DNA from: a bacterium
Lineage (GTDB): Bacteria > SAR324 > XYD2-FULL-50-16
NCBI GenBank assembly: GCA_018829445.1
Contig: JAHJTV010000015.1
Coordinates: 62,001 to 126,000 of the forward strand
Length of the DNA: 64,000 nt
Direction: 5' to 3'
The translations under genes and the position numbers were made by a program. The notes below the pieces were generated by a model, which saw only the letters and a list, made by a program, of their open reading frames with translations, did no database searches and was not told the origin of the DNA. How positions within the stretch are numbered: position 1 is the first letter of the stretch; every line of letters begins with the position of its first letter. Positions 18,394 to 27,644 of this stretch are shown here, piece by piece.

Positions 18394-20273
18394 TGAATAT
18401 AGTTAACGATCTTATCAATCGATTTTATTTAAAGCTTAACAGAAATTCAAAAAGATGGATATTTCGATCCATTGATCTCCTGTCTTTTGCGGCTTCAATA
18501 TGTTTAGCATTTATTTTGCGGTTCGATTTTTTTGAAGCGCTAAACTGGATGCCTAGGTATTCATATCAGATCTGTTTATTGTTTCCAGTTAAATTCGTGT
18601 TTTTCTGGATAGTTGGCATATATCGACCGGTACTTCGCTATACAGGGCTTGAATTTTTAGGGACGGCTTTTGTTGCATCTGTTGGGAGTGTGGGCATATT
18701 AGCTTTATCTGGTATTTTACTAGTAATAACTCCACTGCCTCGATCCATTCTCATTTTGGATGCACTACTCACATTAATACTGGTAGTTGGTATTCGTCTG
18801 GTTATTCGTTGGCTGGTTTATAAGGCGGTTGTGCAGGCGGAAGGTGAATCTGATCGGGAGAATATTATTGTGTATGGAGCAGGGGAAGCAGGAAGTCAAC
18901 TAGTGCAATCCTTGTCCGGTGAGAATAGCTACAAGGTTGTAGGTTTTGTGGATGATAATTCGCAATTGCATAATCAAAGCATTCACGGCATAAAAATACA
19001 TTCACCTAAAAAACTTCCCGATTTGATCAAGAAGCACAATGTGGACAGCATCCTACTAGCTATTATCTCTGCTGGTAAACAACGGAATAGAGAAGTTGTG
19101 GAGAGTATTCAACACTTAGGCACAAAAATTAAAACCATTCCAGGTGTCGGAGAAATAATTTCAGGCAAGGTATCCATTAATGCGATTAGAAAAATTGATA
19201 TAATTGATTTGCTGGGACGAGAGGAAATAGAACCTGATCCGGTGCTTTTGCAGAAAAACATAAAAGGGAAAATCGTACTAGTAACTGGTGCTGGAGGATC
19301 AATCGGTTCTGAACTCTGCCGTCAAATCATACAGCAAAATCCTGAGAAGTTAATCCTGTTTGAATTGAATGAATTTGCTCTTTATAACATCGATATCGAG
19401 TTAACGGAAGAGTACTCCGGGATTGATATCATTCCTTGTTTGGGATCGGTGCTGAATCAGGAGCATTTTGAAAAGATACTTTCAGAGTATCAGGTTGAGA
19501 CTATATATCATGCAGCTGCCTATAAACATGTTCCTCTAATTGAATCAAATATAACTGAAGGGATTTTTAATAATGTGAAAGGAACCTTGTCCTGTGTGGA
19601 CGCGGCAGTTAGGTGCAGCGTGGAAACCTTTGTTCTGATTTCAACAGATAAAGCGGTACGTCCAACCAATGTAATGGGTACCACCAAAAGAATTGCTGAA
19701 ATGATATTACAGGCTCATTCAAACAGGGATGGTATAAAAACACGGTTTGTGATGGTACGTTTCGGAAATGTGCTGGACAGTGCCGGTTCTGTTGTTCCCC
19801 GTTTTCGAAAACAGTTGGCGGAAGGTAAAAACCTTACGATTACCCACAAAGAGATAAAACGATATTTTATGTCGATTCCGGAGGCGTCTCGTCTTGTGAT
19901 TCAAGCGGGGGCATTGGGAAAGGGGGGGGATGTTTTTATATTAGACATGGGTGAATCTGTTAAAATTTACGATTTAGCTCTGCAAATGATTGAATTGAGT
20001 GGAATGAAACTGGGAAAAGATATCGATATAGAGTTTACAGGTCTGCGCCCTGGTGAAAAACTGTATGAGGAACTTTTAATTCATAAAGAAAACAGCACGC
20101 CAACCCTCCATCCAAAAATTTTTAGCGCAAAAGAGTATTTTATTCCCTGGGAAGATCTTTCCCAAAAAATTGAAAAATTACTTGAAAAAGCAAAAAGGTC
20201 AAATAAAGATGAAGTATTACAAGAACTAAGAATCATCGTGCCGGAGTTCAACCATAACGGGCATTTGAATTGA
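18393..20273 (+). CDS. WbpM/PglF/CapD-type UDP-HexNAc 4,6-dehydratase
   Basis: This 626-residue protein has four predicted membrane spans in the first 140 residues, a first Rossmann region with YGAGEAGSQL (161-170), and the catalytic SDR domain starting VTGAGGSIGSE (297-307). The active site has the form STDKAVRPTNVMGTTKR (418-434). Met429 stands where classical SDRs have Tyr, with Lys433 following, as in WbpM-type enzymes. It converts UDP-GlcNAc to a UDP-4-keto-6-deoxy sugar at the inner membrane and feeds the WbpV-like reductase. Full length for the family. Confidence 0.93.
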   Translation: MNIVNDLINRFYLKLNRNSKRWIFRSIDLLSFAASICLAFILRFDFFEALNWMPRYSYQICLLFPVKFVFFWIVGIYRPVLRYTGLEFLGTAFVASVGSVGILALSGILLVITPLPRSILILDALLTLILVVGIRLVIRWLVYKAVVQAEGESDRENIIVYGAGEAGSQLVQSLSGENSYKVVGFVDDNSQLHNQSIHGIKIHSPKKLPDLIKKHNVDSILLAIISAGKQRNREVVESIQHLGTKIKTIPGVGEIISGKVSINAIRKIDIIDLLGREEIEPDPVLLQKNIKGKIVLVTGAGGSIGSELCRQIIQQNPEKLILFELNEFALYNIDIELTEEYSGIDIIPCLGSVLNQEHFEKILSEYQVETIYHAAAYKHVPLIESNITEGIFNNVKGTLSCVDAAVRCSVETFVLISTDKAVRPTNVMGTTKRIAEMILQAHSNRDGIKTRFVMVRFGNVLDSAGSVVPRFRKQLAEGKNLTITHKEIKRYFMSIPEASRLVIQAGALGKGGDVFILDMGESVKIYDLALQMIELSGMKLGKDIDIEFTGLRPGEKLYEELLIHKENSTPTLHPKIFSAKEYFIPWEDLSQKIEKLLEKAKRSNKDEVLQELRIIVPEFNHNGHLN

Positions 20274-20319
20274 GATAATTAGGTGTATTTGTTCTCAAAC
20301 TTGAGAGTTTAGGGCTCTT

Positions 20320-20392
20320 TGTCATACCGGACTTGATCCGGTATCCAGCGCTTTGAAACAATTATGGATTCAGTGTCAAGCACGGAATGACA
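20320..20392. repeat. REP-like palindromic intergenic repeat, copy 1
   Basis: Two imperfect palindromes, one built on CCGGACTTGATCCGG and the second on GGATTCAGTGTCAAGCACGGAATG, are joined by a short spacer. The same layout recurs at 57652. It lies between the 3' ends of the WbpM-like gene and the convergent Wzy-like gene and may act as a bidirectional terminator or mRNA stabiliser. Confidence 0.8.
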
Positions 20393-20450
20393 ACATGTCA
20401 GCCTTTAATGGCCTTTAATTTCAATAAATTAAACAAGAACTAAAAACTGT

Positions 20451-21725
20451 TCAGTTCTCAAATGTAAAGGGTAATAAGTAAGGTAATATAAAGGAAAACC
20501 AAAAGGAGATACTATAGAGATATTGAAGGCTATAGCCTAATATTTGGATTGATATGAATAAGGAAAAAAAGCATAGCATTAGAATTCTTTTACTTTTTCT
20601 CTTTTGAGATGCAAAATTTTGAGCGTATTGGCAGACAGAAAGTGAAACCAAAGCGCACAATGATACAAGGCCAACAAATCCGGTTGTTGATAATGCGGAT
20701 AGATAACTGGTATGAATATGAAGTTCTGTTGCAGTCACCATATTGGATGATTTGTACATGTTAATAATTGCTGGGTTGAAATCATTCGCAAATCCCACTC
20801 CAAAAATTGGGTGTTCCAGAAAAATGTTTTTTGCCAGCAGCATTAAATCCAATCGAGCCAATATGGTGTATTCACTTTTGTATGTGTTTAATAAATCTGC
20901 AAAGCCCCAAAGATTGCCTTTATAAAACCAAAAAAAACCAACCATAAAGCCGAAGATCGAAAACCAGACCAACCACATCAGTACGAAGAGGCTTTTCCCT
21001 GATATTTGTTTAATAAAAATAGTGCTTAATCCAATAACAAATATCGACATTCCTCCCAGTAAACCTATTATGGCACCGGCACACTGAGATTTTATGATCG
21101 CATAAATGAAAAGCAGGGCGATTGGAGAAACAAGGAAATATCTTTTCTTGTAAAATCCGAGCCCAATGGAGATAAAAAACCCAATAATATAGATTCCTGA
21201 TGAATGGTCTGGATCATCTAAGATTCCAAAAGGTCTGGGGATAGGGTTAGAGTTTCTAAAATGCCCCATTTGATATGACCAATTGAAATGGACTTGAAGC
21301 AGCAGGTATCCGAGTGCCACCAGACAAAAAAAATAAATGAAAAAAAACAGAAGTTTCTTACCTTTTGAATCCAGTAAAATTGCAGAAAAATAGAGTGTGA
21401 AAAAACTTATAATAGAGAGTCCCATCTTTTTGTATAGACCCCAATCATGAGGGTGGGAAAGGTATCCAACGGGTAGCAGGAAGGTAATTACGACAATGGA
21501 TAACAAAATAACTCTCGGATCGGAAAGAATCTTTCTACCAAAATGTTTTAGACAATATCCCAATATTATAAATAGAAACAAAGGGAAAAAGATCTTTGTT
21601 GCAGTGTAGGGCTTGTATGTAAATAGGACGATATTGAATTTAATCCAGAATGCTATAATGACTGCTACCGTAAATAATGGTCTGTTACCGATAATATCAG
21701 TAATCTTTTTTGCTATAGTTTTCAT
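20451..21725 (-). CDS. O-antigen polymerase/ligase (Wzy/WaaL-like)
   Basis: This 424-residue membrane protein has about 11-12 hydrophobic spans. A large extracytoplasmic loop in the second half is followed by HIHTSYLSALSTTGFVG, which fits the conserved His-containing region of the O-antigen ligase/polymerase superfamily. It would polymerise repeat units or ligate glycan to a lipid acceptor in the periplasm. It is the only gene on the minus strand in the first 25 kb, and a REP-like element sits beyond its 3' end. Polymerase and ligase cannot be separated from sequence. The nearby Wzx-like flippase makes a Wzy role attractive. Confidence 0.8.
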   Translation of the reverse strand: MKTIAKKITDIIGNRPLFTVAVIIAFWIKFNIVLFTYKPYTATKIFFPLFLFIILGYCLKHFGRKILSDPRVILLSIVVITFLLPVGYLSHPHDWGLYKKMGLSIISFFTLYFSAILLDSKGKKLLFFFIYFFCLVALGYLLLQVHFNWSYQMGHFRNSNPIPRPFGILDDPDHSSGIYIIGFFISIGLGFYKKRYFLVSPIALLFIYAIIKSQCAGAIIGLLGGMSIFVIGLSTIFIKQISGKSLFVLMWLVWFSIFGFMVGFFWFYKGNLWGFADLLNTYKSEYTILARLDLMLLAKNIFLEHPIFGVGFANDFNPAIINMYKSSNMVTATELHIHTSYLSALSTTGFVGLVSLCALVSLSVCQYAQNFASQKRKSKRILMLCFFSLFISIQILGYSLQYLYSISFWFSFILPYLLPFTFEN

Positions 21726-21866
21726 TTTTTTTATAAGGAAATGGGGCTATTGAAGCAGCTAGCAGGTATACTCATGGTGGACTTGGAGTAACCCCGTAAT
21801 AAGCGTAAAATGTTTCAGATGCATGGTGGTTTAATCCGTTATGTCTTTTGGACATATTGAAATTAG

Positions 21867-21906
21867 ATGGGGTCTCATGTCAATCGATTTTGACATGAGA
21901 CCCCAT
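21867..21906 (+). terminator. 17-bp perfect hairpin with T-rich tail
   Basis: Arms at 21867-21883 and 21890-21906 are perfect reverse complements (ATGGGGTCTCATGTCAA) with a 6-base loop. The plus-strand tail TTTCGCTTTTTTTCC makes it an intrinsic-terminator shape. It lies 84 bases before the GT4 gene at 21991 and 141 bases before the divergent Wzy-like gene. No gene ends here on the plus strand, so it is more likely a leader attenuator than a terminator of a known gene. Confidence 0.7.
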
Positions 21907-21990
21907 TTTCGCTTTTTTTCCTTTATCCAATCTGGTTTTTTCTTGTATATCTTGGAATCGGGAACAAGTGGAGTCTTTTGACTTGGAATA

Positions 21991-23193
21991 ATGATCACCG
22001 CCTTGGTTTATCCAAATAGTATGGAACAAAATAAAGTAAAAGTCTTATTTATAAGCCATGTGGGGCATTTGGGAGGAGCGGAAACAGTTTTTCTGAGATT
22101 TTTAGCTAAGGTTAAATCGTTTACTCCCTTTGTCCTTCTTCCAAATGGGGATCTATTGGAAGGACTTGAACAATATGGGATTAGTGTATACCGGTCGAGG
22201 TATCTTTCAAAACTGAATAAGGAGCAAAACCGTTTTTGGGTGATACGGTTTTGTTTTCAGTTTATTGCGTCTCTGTTTGAGATTTTTAAAGAAATAATAC
22301 AACTAAAACCTGACATTGTTCAAAGCAACAATGTATATACAACAGTGTATTGTATCATCCCTTGTTTATTGTCCCGGACTCCTCTTATCTGGCATATGCA
22401 TGATTTTGTCAGTGGTGGAAAAGAATTGAGGAGATTGATTCAAGTTATTTCTCTGTTTGCAAAAAAAACGATTGCCGTTAGCAATGCTGTTAAAAAAGAC
22501 CTGACTGAAGCGGGCGTACCCAATGATCGTATTGTAACAATCTATAATTCCATTTCTACTGATGATCTAAAAAAAGAGAGTAGTAGTCTGCACTCCTCAA
22601 TTCAAGGTTTTAAAACCAAATTTGATATACTGGCTGGGATTGCCGGTACCTTAGAGGAAAGGAAAGGAATCCTGGAGTGTATTCAAGCGTTATCACTAGT
22701 TAACAAGGCAGGAAATAAAAGAATCGGATTGATTATCATTGGTGAAGCATCAGATCCCTCACAAAAGAGGTATGAGGCAAATCTGAAAAAAGAGATAGAG
22801 AAACACGGTCTAAAAGAACAAGTTCTATTTTTAGGGCGAATCAAGGAGATCAGAACGTTTTTTCAGACTATTGATGTTTTTATTCATTACCCGAAAAACC
22901 CTGATCCTTTGCCCACGGTGATTCTTGAAGCGATTGCCTTAAACTGTCCGGTTGTTGTTTCTGATAATGGTGGCAATCCTGAGATCATTCAAAATGGTCG
23001 ATGGGGCAAACCGGTAAAAGCAAATGATCCTGAGGAACTTGCGGCCACTCTTTTAAATCATACATTCTCACCCTTGGATTCGGAAGAAAGGGGAGAGTTT
23101 TTGAGGTTCTTTTCTCATCAGCAAAAGGAGCTTTTGCACTTTAAATTATATAGTGATGTGGTTCTTAAATTATCAAACGAAAAATACTCTTGA
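21991..23193 (+). CDS. Glycosyltransferase family 4
   Basis: This 400-residue GT-B protein has HVGHLGGAET near the N-terminus and, in the donor-binding half, IAGTLEERKGI, FLGRIKEIRTFF and PLPTVILEAIALNCPVV with the conserved Glu. It probably adds a sugar to the lipid-linked repeat unit. ATG 21991 is taken; ATG 22021 (MEQNKVKVL) is an equally possible start and lies closer to the family's usual beginning. Its stop overlaps the TTG start of the flippase gene, so both form one unit behind the hairpin leader. Confidence 0.88.
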   Translation: MITALVYPNSMEQNKVKVLFISHVGHLGGAETVFLRFLAKVKSFTPFVLLPNGDLLEGLEQYGISVYRSRYLSKLNKEQNRFWVIRFCFQFIASLFEIFKEIIQLKPDIVQSNNVYTTVYCIIPCLLSRTPLIWHMHDFVSGGKELRRLIQVISLFAKKTIAVSNAVKKDLTEAGVPNDRIVTIYNSISTDDLKKESSSLHSSIQGFKTKFDILAGIAGTLEERKGILECIQALSLVNKAGNKRIGLIIIGEASDPSQKRYEANLKKEIEKHGLKEQVLFLGRIKEIRTFFQTIDVFIHYPKNPDPLPTVILEAIALNCPVVVSDNGGNPEIIQNGRWGKPVKANDPEELAATLLNHTFSPLDSEERGEFLRFFSHQQKELLHFKLYSDVVLKLSNEKYS

Positions 23194-24455
23194 AAATTCC
23201 TCTGGGTGTCAATAAGAAGATCAAATCATTGAGGGACAAAGGTTTCTTTTATCTGCTCTCTGCAATGCTTTTGGGGCAGGGGATCTCTTTTACTCAAAGA
23301 ATCCTTCTGGGACGATGGTTGACGCGCGAAGATTTCGGGCGCTATTCACTGATTGTAGAAAGCAATATCTTTTTCACAACTTTGATCACCCTGGCATTGC
23401 CTATGGCAATGATTAGGTTTGGATTAAAAGAGAAACGGCTGGACTTCTTTTTTGCTGGAGCAGTTCGGATTTTTTTGTTCTATTCGATTCTCTTGATTAC
23501 GATCTACTTTGCATTGAGACAGGAGTTTCAGTTCTTCAACGACCAAACGACACAGAATTTAGTTGATCTGGCAGTGCTATGTTCACCGTTTCTGGCCATT
23601 TTTAACTATACTGTTGCTTATTTGTCTGCGCAGAAAAGAATTGCGGAAAGAGCCGTCATTACGCTATTACAACGAGTTACTTCTTTTCTCTTTATTGTTG
23701 GCGGATGCTGGTTGGCTTTCTTCAGCGGGGCTGTCACAGGGTTTTATTCTTCCTTGGTCGCATTTGGGCTGGTTTTAGGAATCAGATACCGAAAGATGAT
23801 AATCAGGCGAATTTCAGGTTTCCCTTATGGAAAACTAATCGAGTTTTCATTTTGGAGTAGTTTAAGCATCGTTAGCATCAATCTGTCATTTTTCATTATC
23901 CTGAATTTCAGCGAACGAATTCTGGATGATTTGTCTTTGATTTCGCAACTTTCAATTGCATTCACTTTTACCATCATCGCTAAAATATTCTTTGCCTCTG
24001 TCAATGACCTCCTGTTTCCCTACTTTATGGAGAAAGAGACACGGTCAGATTTGCTCCAACTAGTGATTAAAGTATTAATTCTGTTTTTAATATTGTCAGC
24101 AGTTATCCTATTAATATCATACGGCATTATCCCATTTGTCATCTCTTTTTTGTTGGGCGAAAAGTATCTTGCCGCCATACCAATATTTAAATTAGCAGTT
24201 GTAGGAGAAATTTTGGTGGGATTTTCGTTGATGTTTGAGATAATACTGGAGGTTTTTGGAGCGGTTAAGTTTAAGGCAGTAGCAATGGGGCTTAACTTGT
24301 TAGTTTTGCTATTGATTTTGAGGCCTCTCATTGTCAATTATGGAGTGTATGGGGCCATATATTCTTTTTTAATATTTGCTTTGTTACGTGCAATATTGAA
24401 TCTGATAGGTTCATCGTATTGTCTGTTCAGTTTCTCAAAATTTCACTCTTATTGA
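23190..24455 (+). CDS. Oligosaccharide flippase, Wzx-like
   Basis: This 421-residue protein has 12 or more hydrophobic spans and the opening pattern of the polysaccharide-biosynthesis/MATE superfamily (LSAMLLGQGISFTQRILLGRWLTRED is the region, residues about 20-45). It should flip the undecaprenyl-diphosphate-linked repeat unit from cytoplasm to periplasm. Start is TTG 23190, overlapping the stop of the GT4 gene (TTGA). With the Wzy-like gene it makes a Wzx/Wzy-dependent assembly route likely. No Wzz chain-length regulator is visible in the window. Confidence 0.83.
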   Translation: MKIPLGVNKKIKSLRDKGFFYLLSAMLLGQGISFTQRILLGRWLTREDFGRYSLIVESNIFFTTLITLALPMAMIRFGLKEKRLDFFFAGAVRIFLFYSILLITIYFALRQEFQFFNDQTTQNLVDLAVLCSPFLAIFNYTVAYLSAQKRIAERAVITLLQRVTSFLFIVGGCWLAFFSGAVTGFYSSLVAFGLVLGIRYRKMIIRRISGFPYGKLIEFSFWSSLSIVSINLSFFIILNFSERILDDLSLISQLSIAFTFTIIAKIFFASVNDLLFPYFMEKETRSDLLQLVIKVLILFLILSAVILLISYGIIPFVISFLLGEKYLAAIPIFKLAVVGEILVGFSLMFEIILEVFGAVKFKAVAMGLNLLVLLLILRPLIVNYGVYGAIYSFLIFALLRAILNLIGSSYCLFSFSKFHSY

Positions 24456-24504
24456 CAGTAATTGCATTTTGACGTCTGTAATGCGGTTGTTAATCAGGTT
24501 GACT

Positions 24505-24527
24505 ATTCTTGTTGTCGAAACAAGAAT
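24505..24527 (+). terminator. Hairpin after the flippase gene
   Basis: A perfect 9-bp stem (ATTCTTGTT / AACAAGAAT) with a 5-base loop lies 50 bases after the Wzx-like stop. The tail GTTCTTTCTAAT is only weakly T-rich, so termination would be partial. Confidence 0.5.
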
Positions 24528-24634
24528 GTTCTTTCTAATCATCAATATCCATTAATAGACTGATTTGCCAAGAAGGTATAATCAGTTAGGCATGCCGGAA
24601 ACATCAGAATATAAATGGCTTATCAAGGATACAA

Positions 24635-25699
24635 ATGTCACAACGATATATCGTAACTGGAGGAGCTGGATTCATTGGCTCCAATTTTATCCATTACCTC
24701 CTGAACAAAGATACCAATGTTCAGATTCTTAACCTGGACAAACTCACTTATGCCGGGAATCTTGATTCTTTAAGATCCGTGGCGAATCATGTTCGGTATT
24801 CTTTTAGGCAAGGGGATATTTGCGATGTTGGTTTTATCAAAGATCTATTGGCTAACTTCAAGCCTTCAGCCATTGTCCACTTTGCCGCTGAATCCCATGT
24901 CGATCGCTCCATTGATGGTCCGGACGAGTTTATTAATACAAATATATTTGGGACATACAATCTGCTGAAACAATCGCGGGATTACTGGGGTGATCTGTCT
25001 GCTCCTGAAAAGCAGGATTTTCGGTTTTTACATGTGTCAACCGATGAGGTGTTTGGTAGCCTGGGAAAAACCGGGTCTTTTACAGAGGAAACGCCTTATG
25101 CTCCCAATTCACCCTATTCCGCTTCAAAAGCTTCTTCGGATCATCTGGTGAGAGCTTGGTTCCACACCTATGGCTTTCCCGTACTAACGACTAATTGCTC
25201 TAATAATTACGGCCCCTACCAATTCCCGGAAAAACTGATACCGGTTATTATCTTTTCTGCACTAGAGGGCAACCCGATTCCGGTTTATGGTGATGGCAGC
25301 AATATCAGGGACTGGTTATATGTAAAGGACCATTGTAAAGCAATACACAGGGTAATTCAAAAGGGTAGACCGGGAGAGACCTACAACATTGGCGGTAACA
25401 ACGAAAAAACAAACCTTGAGGTGGTCACCACCATCTGTGAACTGCTGGACGAAATCAGACCTAAAGCCGAAGGTTCCTACAAAAGTCAAATTACGTATGT
25501 GACTGATCGCCCCGGGCACGACAAGCGATATGCCATTGATTCCGGTAAAATTCAACAAGAACTGGGATGGAAGCCTGAGGAATCCTTTGAGAGTGGAATC
25601 CGAAAAACAGTTCAGTGGTATTTGGATAACACCAAATGGGTGAATAATATTCTCAGCGGCGGTTATCGATTAGAACGAGTCGGGCTCAAAAAACGGTAA
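24635..25699 (+). CDS. rfbB: dTDP-glucose 4,6-dehydratase
   Basis: This 354-residue enzyme has VTGGAGFIGSN at 7-17, the TDE triad in VSTDEVFG at about 134-141, and YSASK at 161-165. These are hallmarks of RfbB/RmlB, and the length is standard. It makes dTDP-4-keto-6-deoxyglucose, the second step to dTDP-L-rhamnose. It has a 180-base leader and is transcribed toward rfbC; the two 3' ends overlap by 30 bases. rfbA, rfbC and rfbD follow nearby, giving the full pathway within 4 kb. Confidence 0.96.
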   Translation: MSQRYIVTGGAGFIGSNFIHYLLNKDTNVQILNLDKLTYAGNLDSLRSVANHVRYSFRQGDICDVGFIKDLLANFKPSAIVHFAAESHVDRSIDGPDEFINTNIFGTYNLLKQSRDYWGDLSAPEKQDFRFLHVSTDEVFGSLGKTGSFTEETPYAPNSPYSASKASSDHLVRAWFHTYGFPVLTTNCSNNYGPYQFPEKLIPVIIFSALEGNPIPVYGDGSNIRDWLYVKDHCKAIHRVIQKGRPGETYNIGGNNEKTNLEVVTTICELLDEIRPKAEGSYKSQITYVTDRPGHDKRYAIDSGKIQQELGWKPEESFESGIRKTVQWYLDNTKWVNNILSGGYRLERVGLKKR

Positions 25700-26233
25700 A
25701 TCCTGATTCAAATCTTTCAGCAGTGGCAGATCCTGATCCTTTTGGGACAAAACCGGGTTTTCGACCTTCCAGTCGATTGCCAGTTGTGGATCGTTCCACA
25801 GAATCCCTTTTTCATCTTCCGGATGGTAATAGTCAGTAACCTTGTAGCAGAATTCAGCGACATCGGATAACACGCTGAATCCATGTGCAAATCCTTTGGG
25901 CACCCAAACTTGTTTCTTATTGTCGGATGATATGATTATTGAAATCCACTTTCCGAAAGTTGGAGATCCCTTTCGAATGTCAACGACCACATCCAGTACC
26001 TCACCTTGAATTGCCCTGATCAGCTTGCCTTGGGGAAAATTCTTCTGATAATGGAGTCCGCGTAATACGCCTTTGGTTGATTTTGAATGATTATCCTGAA
26101 CAAATTCATCCGTGATTCCCGCATGCAAAAATTCCCTTCTATTATATGATTCTAGGAAAAAACCTCTGTCGTCTTCGAATACATTGGGTTTAACAATCAA
26201 TACGCCTGGAATTATTGTCTCTTCAATCTTCAT
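25670..26233 (-). CDS. rfbC: dTDP-4-dehydrorhamnose 3,5-epimerase
   Basis: The frame is longer, but the family starts at the ATG at 26231-26233 (MKIEETIIPG), giving the usual length of 187 residues. RGLHYQ at 58-63 carries the catalytic His61. GFAHGF at 114-119 and Tyr130 complete the cupin active-site pattern. It epimerises the keto sugar from RfbB at C3 and C5. Its start lies one base after the rfbA stop, so both genes are one unit. Its 3' end overlaps rfbB on the other strand by 30 bases. Confidence 0.95.
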   Translation of the reverse strand: MKIEETIIPGVLIVKPNVFEDDRGFFLESYNRREFLHAGITDEFVQDNHSKSTKGVLRGLHYQKNFPQGKLIRAIQGEVLDVVVDIRKGSPTFGKWISIIISSDNKKQVWVPKGFAHGFSVLSDVAEFCYKVTDYYHPEDEKGILWNDPQLAIDWKVENPVLSQKDQDLPLLKDLNQDLPFFEPDSF

Positions 26234-26234
26234 T

Positions 26235-27101
26235 TCAGTCCTTTGCCAATCTTGATAAATACAGTCCGTATTCCGTTTTTTTATATTCTTTTGCTGCCAG
26301 TTGCAGTTGCTTTTTGTCGATCCAGGATTGTTTGTAAGCAATCTCTTCGGGGCATCCGATCTGGAGACCTTGTCTCTCAATAATAGTACGAATAAAATTT
26401 GATGCCTGGATCATGGTGGTATGCGTTCCGGTATCCAGCCAGGCTATTCCTCTTCCCAGCGTTTCAACTTTGAGTTTTCCCCTCTTTAAATATTCCTTGT
26501 TCAGATCTGTGATTTCAAGTTCTCCCCTGGGTGAAGGTTTGAGACTTTTGGCGATTGCTGGAGCTTCGCTGTCATAATAGTATATCCCGGGTATGGCATA
26601 ATTTGATTTCGGAACTTTGGGTTTTTCTTCAAGGCTGATTGCTTTACCATTTTCGTCAAATTCGATGACGCCGTAGGCTTGGGGGCTCTTTACGTAGTAG
26701 CCAAAGATTAATCCACCGTCTGTTATTTCAGTACCCTTCCTGAGCTTTGCGGGTAAACCGTGACCGTAAAAAATATTATCACCCAGAATCAGACAGGATG
26801 GTGATCCGTCCAGGAACTTCTCTGCAATAATCAAAGCCTGCGCCAAACCTTCCGGTTTTGGTTGCTCAGCATAGCAAAGGTTCAAACCCCATTGGCTGCC
26901 ATCCCCTAATAGCAGTTTGAATAGTGGTAAATCATGGGGGGTTGAGATGATCAATATCTCCCTGATTCCCGCCAACATAAGCGAAGAGAGGGGGTAATAG
27001 ATCATTGGCTTGTCATAAATTGGCATTAACTGTTTGCTGACAACTTTTGTTATCGGGTAAAGCCTTGTTCCCGACCCACCAGCTAGTATTATTCCTTTCA
27101 A
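26235..27101 (-). CDS. rfbA: Glucose-1-phosphate thymidylyltransferase
   Basis: This 288-residue protein begins with the nucleotidyltransferase motif [11 protein letters not shown] at 8-18, followed by [12 protein letters not shown], both specific for RfbA/Rml[10 protein letters not shown] near residue 108 and EEKPK near 160 are also typical. It joins dTTP and glucose-1-phosphate to make dTDP-glucose, the entry step to dTDP-rhamnose. It leads the rfbA-rfbC unit, which is transcribed opposite to rfbB and rfbD. Confidence 0.96.
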   Translation of the reverse strand: MKGIILAGGSGTRLYPITKVVSKQLMPIYDKPMIYYPLSSLMLAGIREILIISTPHDLPLFKLLLGDGSQWGLNLCYAEQPKPEGLAQALIIAEKFLDGSPSCLILGDNIFYGHGLPAKLRKGTEITDGGLIFGYYVKSPQAYGVIEFDENGKAISLEEKPKVPKSNYAIPGIYYYDSEAPAIAKSLKPSPRGELEITDLNKEYLKRGKLKVETLGRGIAWLDTGTHTTMIQASNFIRTIIERQGLQIGCPEEIAYKQSWIDKKQLQLAAKEYKKTEYGLYLSRLAKD

Positions 27102-27209
27102 GAGACGACCTTTATAAGAAGTGTATTAATGAGATCCCCGTCTTCTAGCAATGCCATTAACTTAAGGTCTTGCACCTTCATTGAACTACAAAAAATGCAG
27201 AAAATAAAT

Positions 27210-27274
27210 GGTAGGGCGGGGTTACATCCCCGCCAGAGCGAAACCAAAGGCGGCCATGTAAGGCCGCCCTACCG
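27210..27274. repeat. 65-bp double-hairpin repeat, solitary copy
   Basis: Ends GGTAGGGCGG and CCGCCCTACC are inverted repeats. Inside lie two GC-rich hairpins with TTACAT-type loops (GGCGGGG-TTACA-TCCCCGCC and GGCGGCC-ATGTAA-GGCCGCC). Near-identical cores occur at 52709-52773 and, reversed, at 54524-54588. There they are embedded in a larger element; here the core stands alone. Confidence 0.85.
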
Positions 27275-27644
27275 TTATTCCCTGTAATAAATTAAAAGTT
27301 CTCGTAGTCTGGTTATGAGGTTGAATTAAATCTATAATTCCTTAAGTTAATGACATTGCGCCTTCGCGGGAAAACGAGTATTACACAATTACTATTCTGA
27401 ATAAATACAATTAATGTATTAAAAATATGGATGTTTTCTAAACAAGTCATAAAAGTATTCCAAGTCTTGCTAGAAAAAACAATGAGTCAAACAACTTTTA
27501 TTGTTTATACGTCAGACAGCAACTATTTTTCCTTGGAGTGCTTGAATACTTTCATTGTTTTAAGCTACTCTGGATCTTTAATCTGTATGGGAAGGAAAGA
27601 CAAACAGTGACTATCAATCAGCAGTTTTTTTATTAAGGATATTA
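27275..27644. other. AT-rich intergenic region before rfbD
   Basis: About 370 bases without a convincing ORF or RNA gene. The stretch is AT-rich and probably contains the rfbD promoter; I see no clear operator. Confidence 0.4.
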
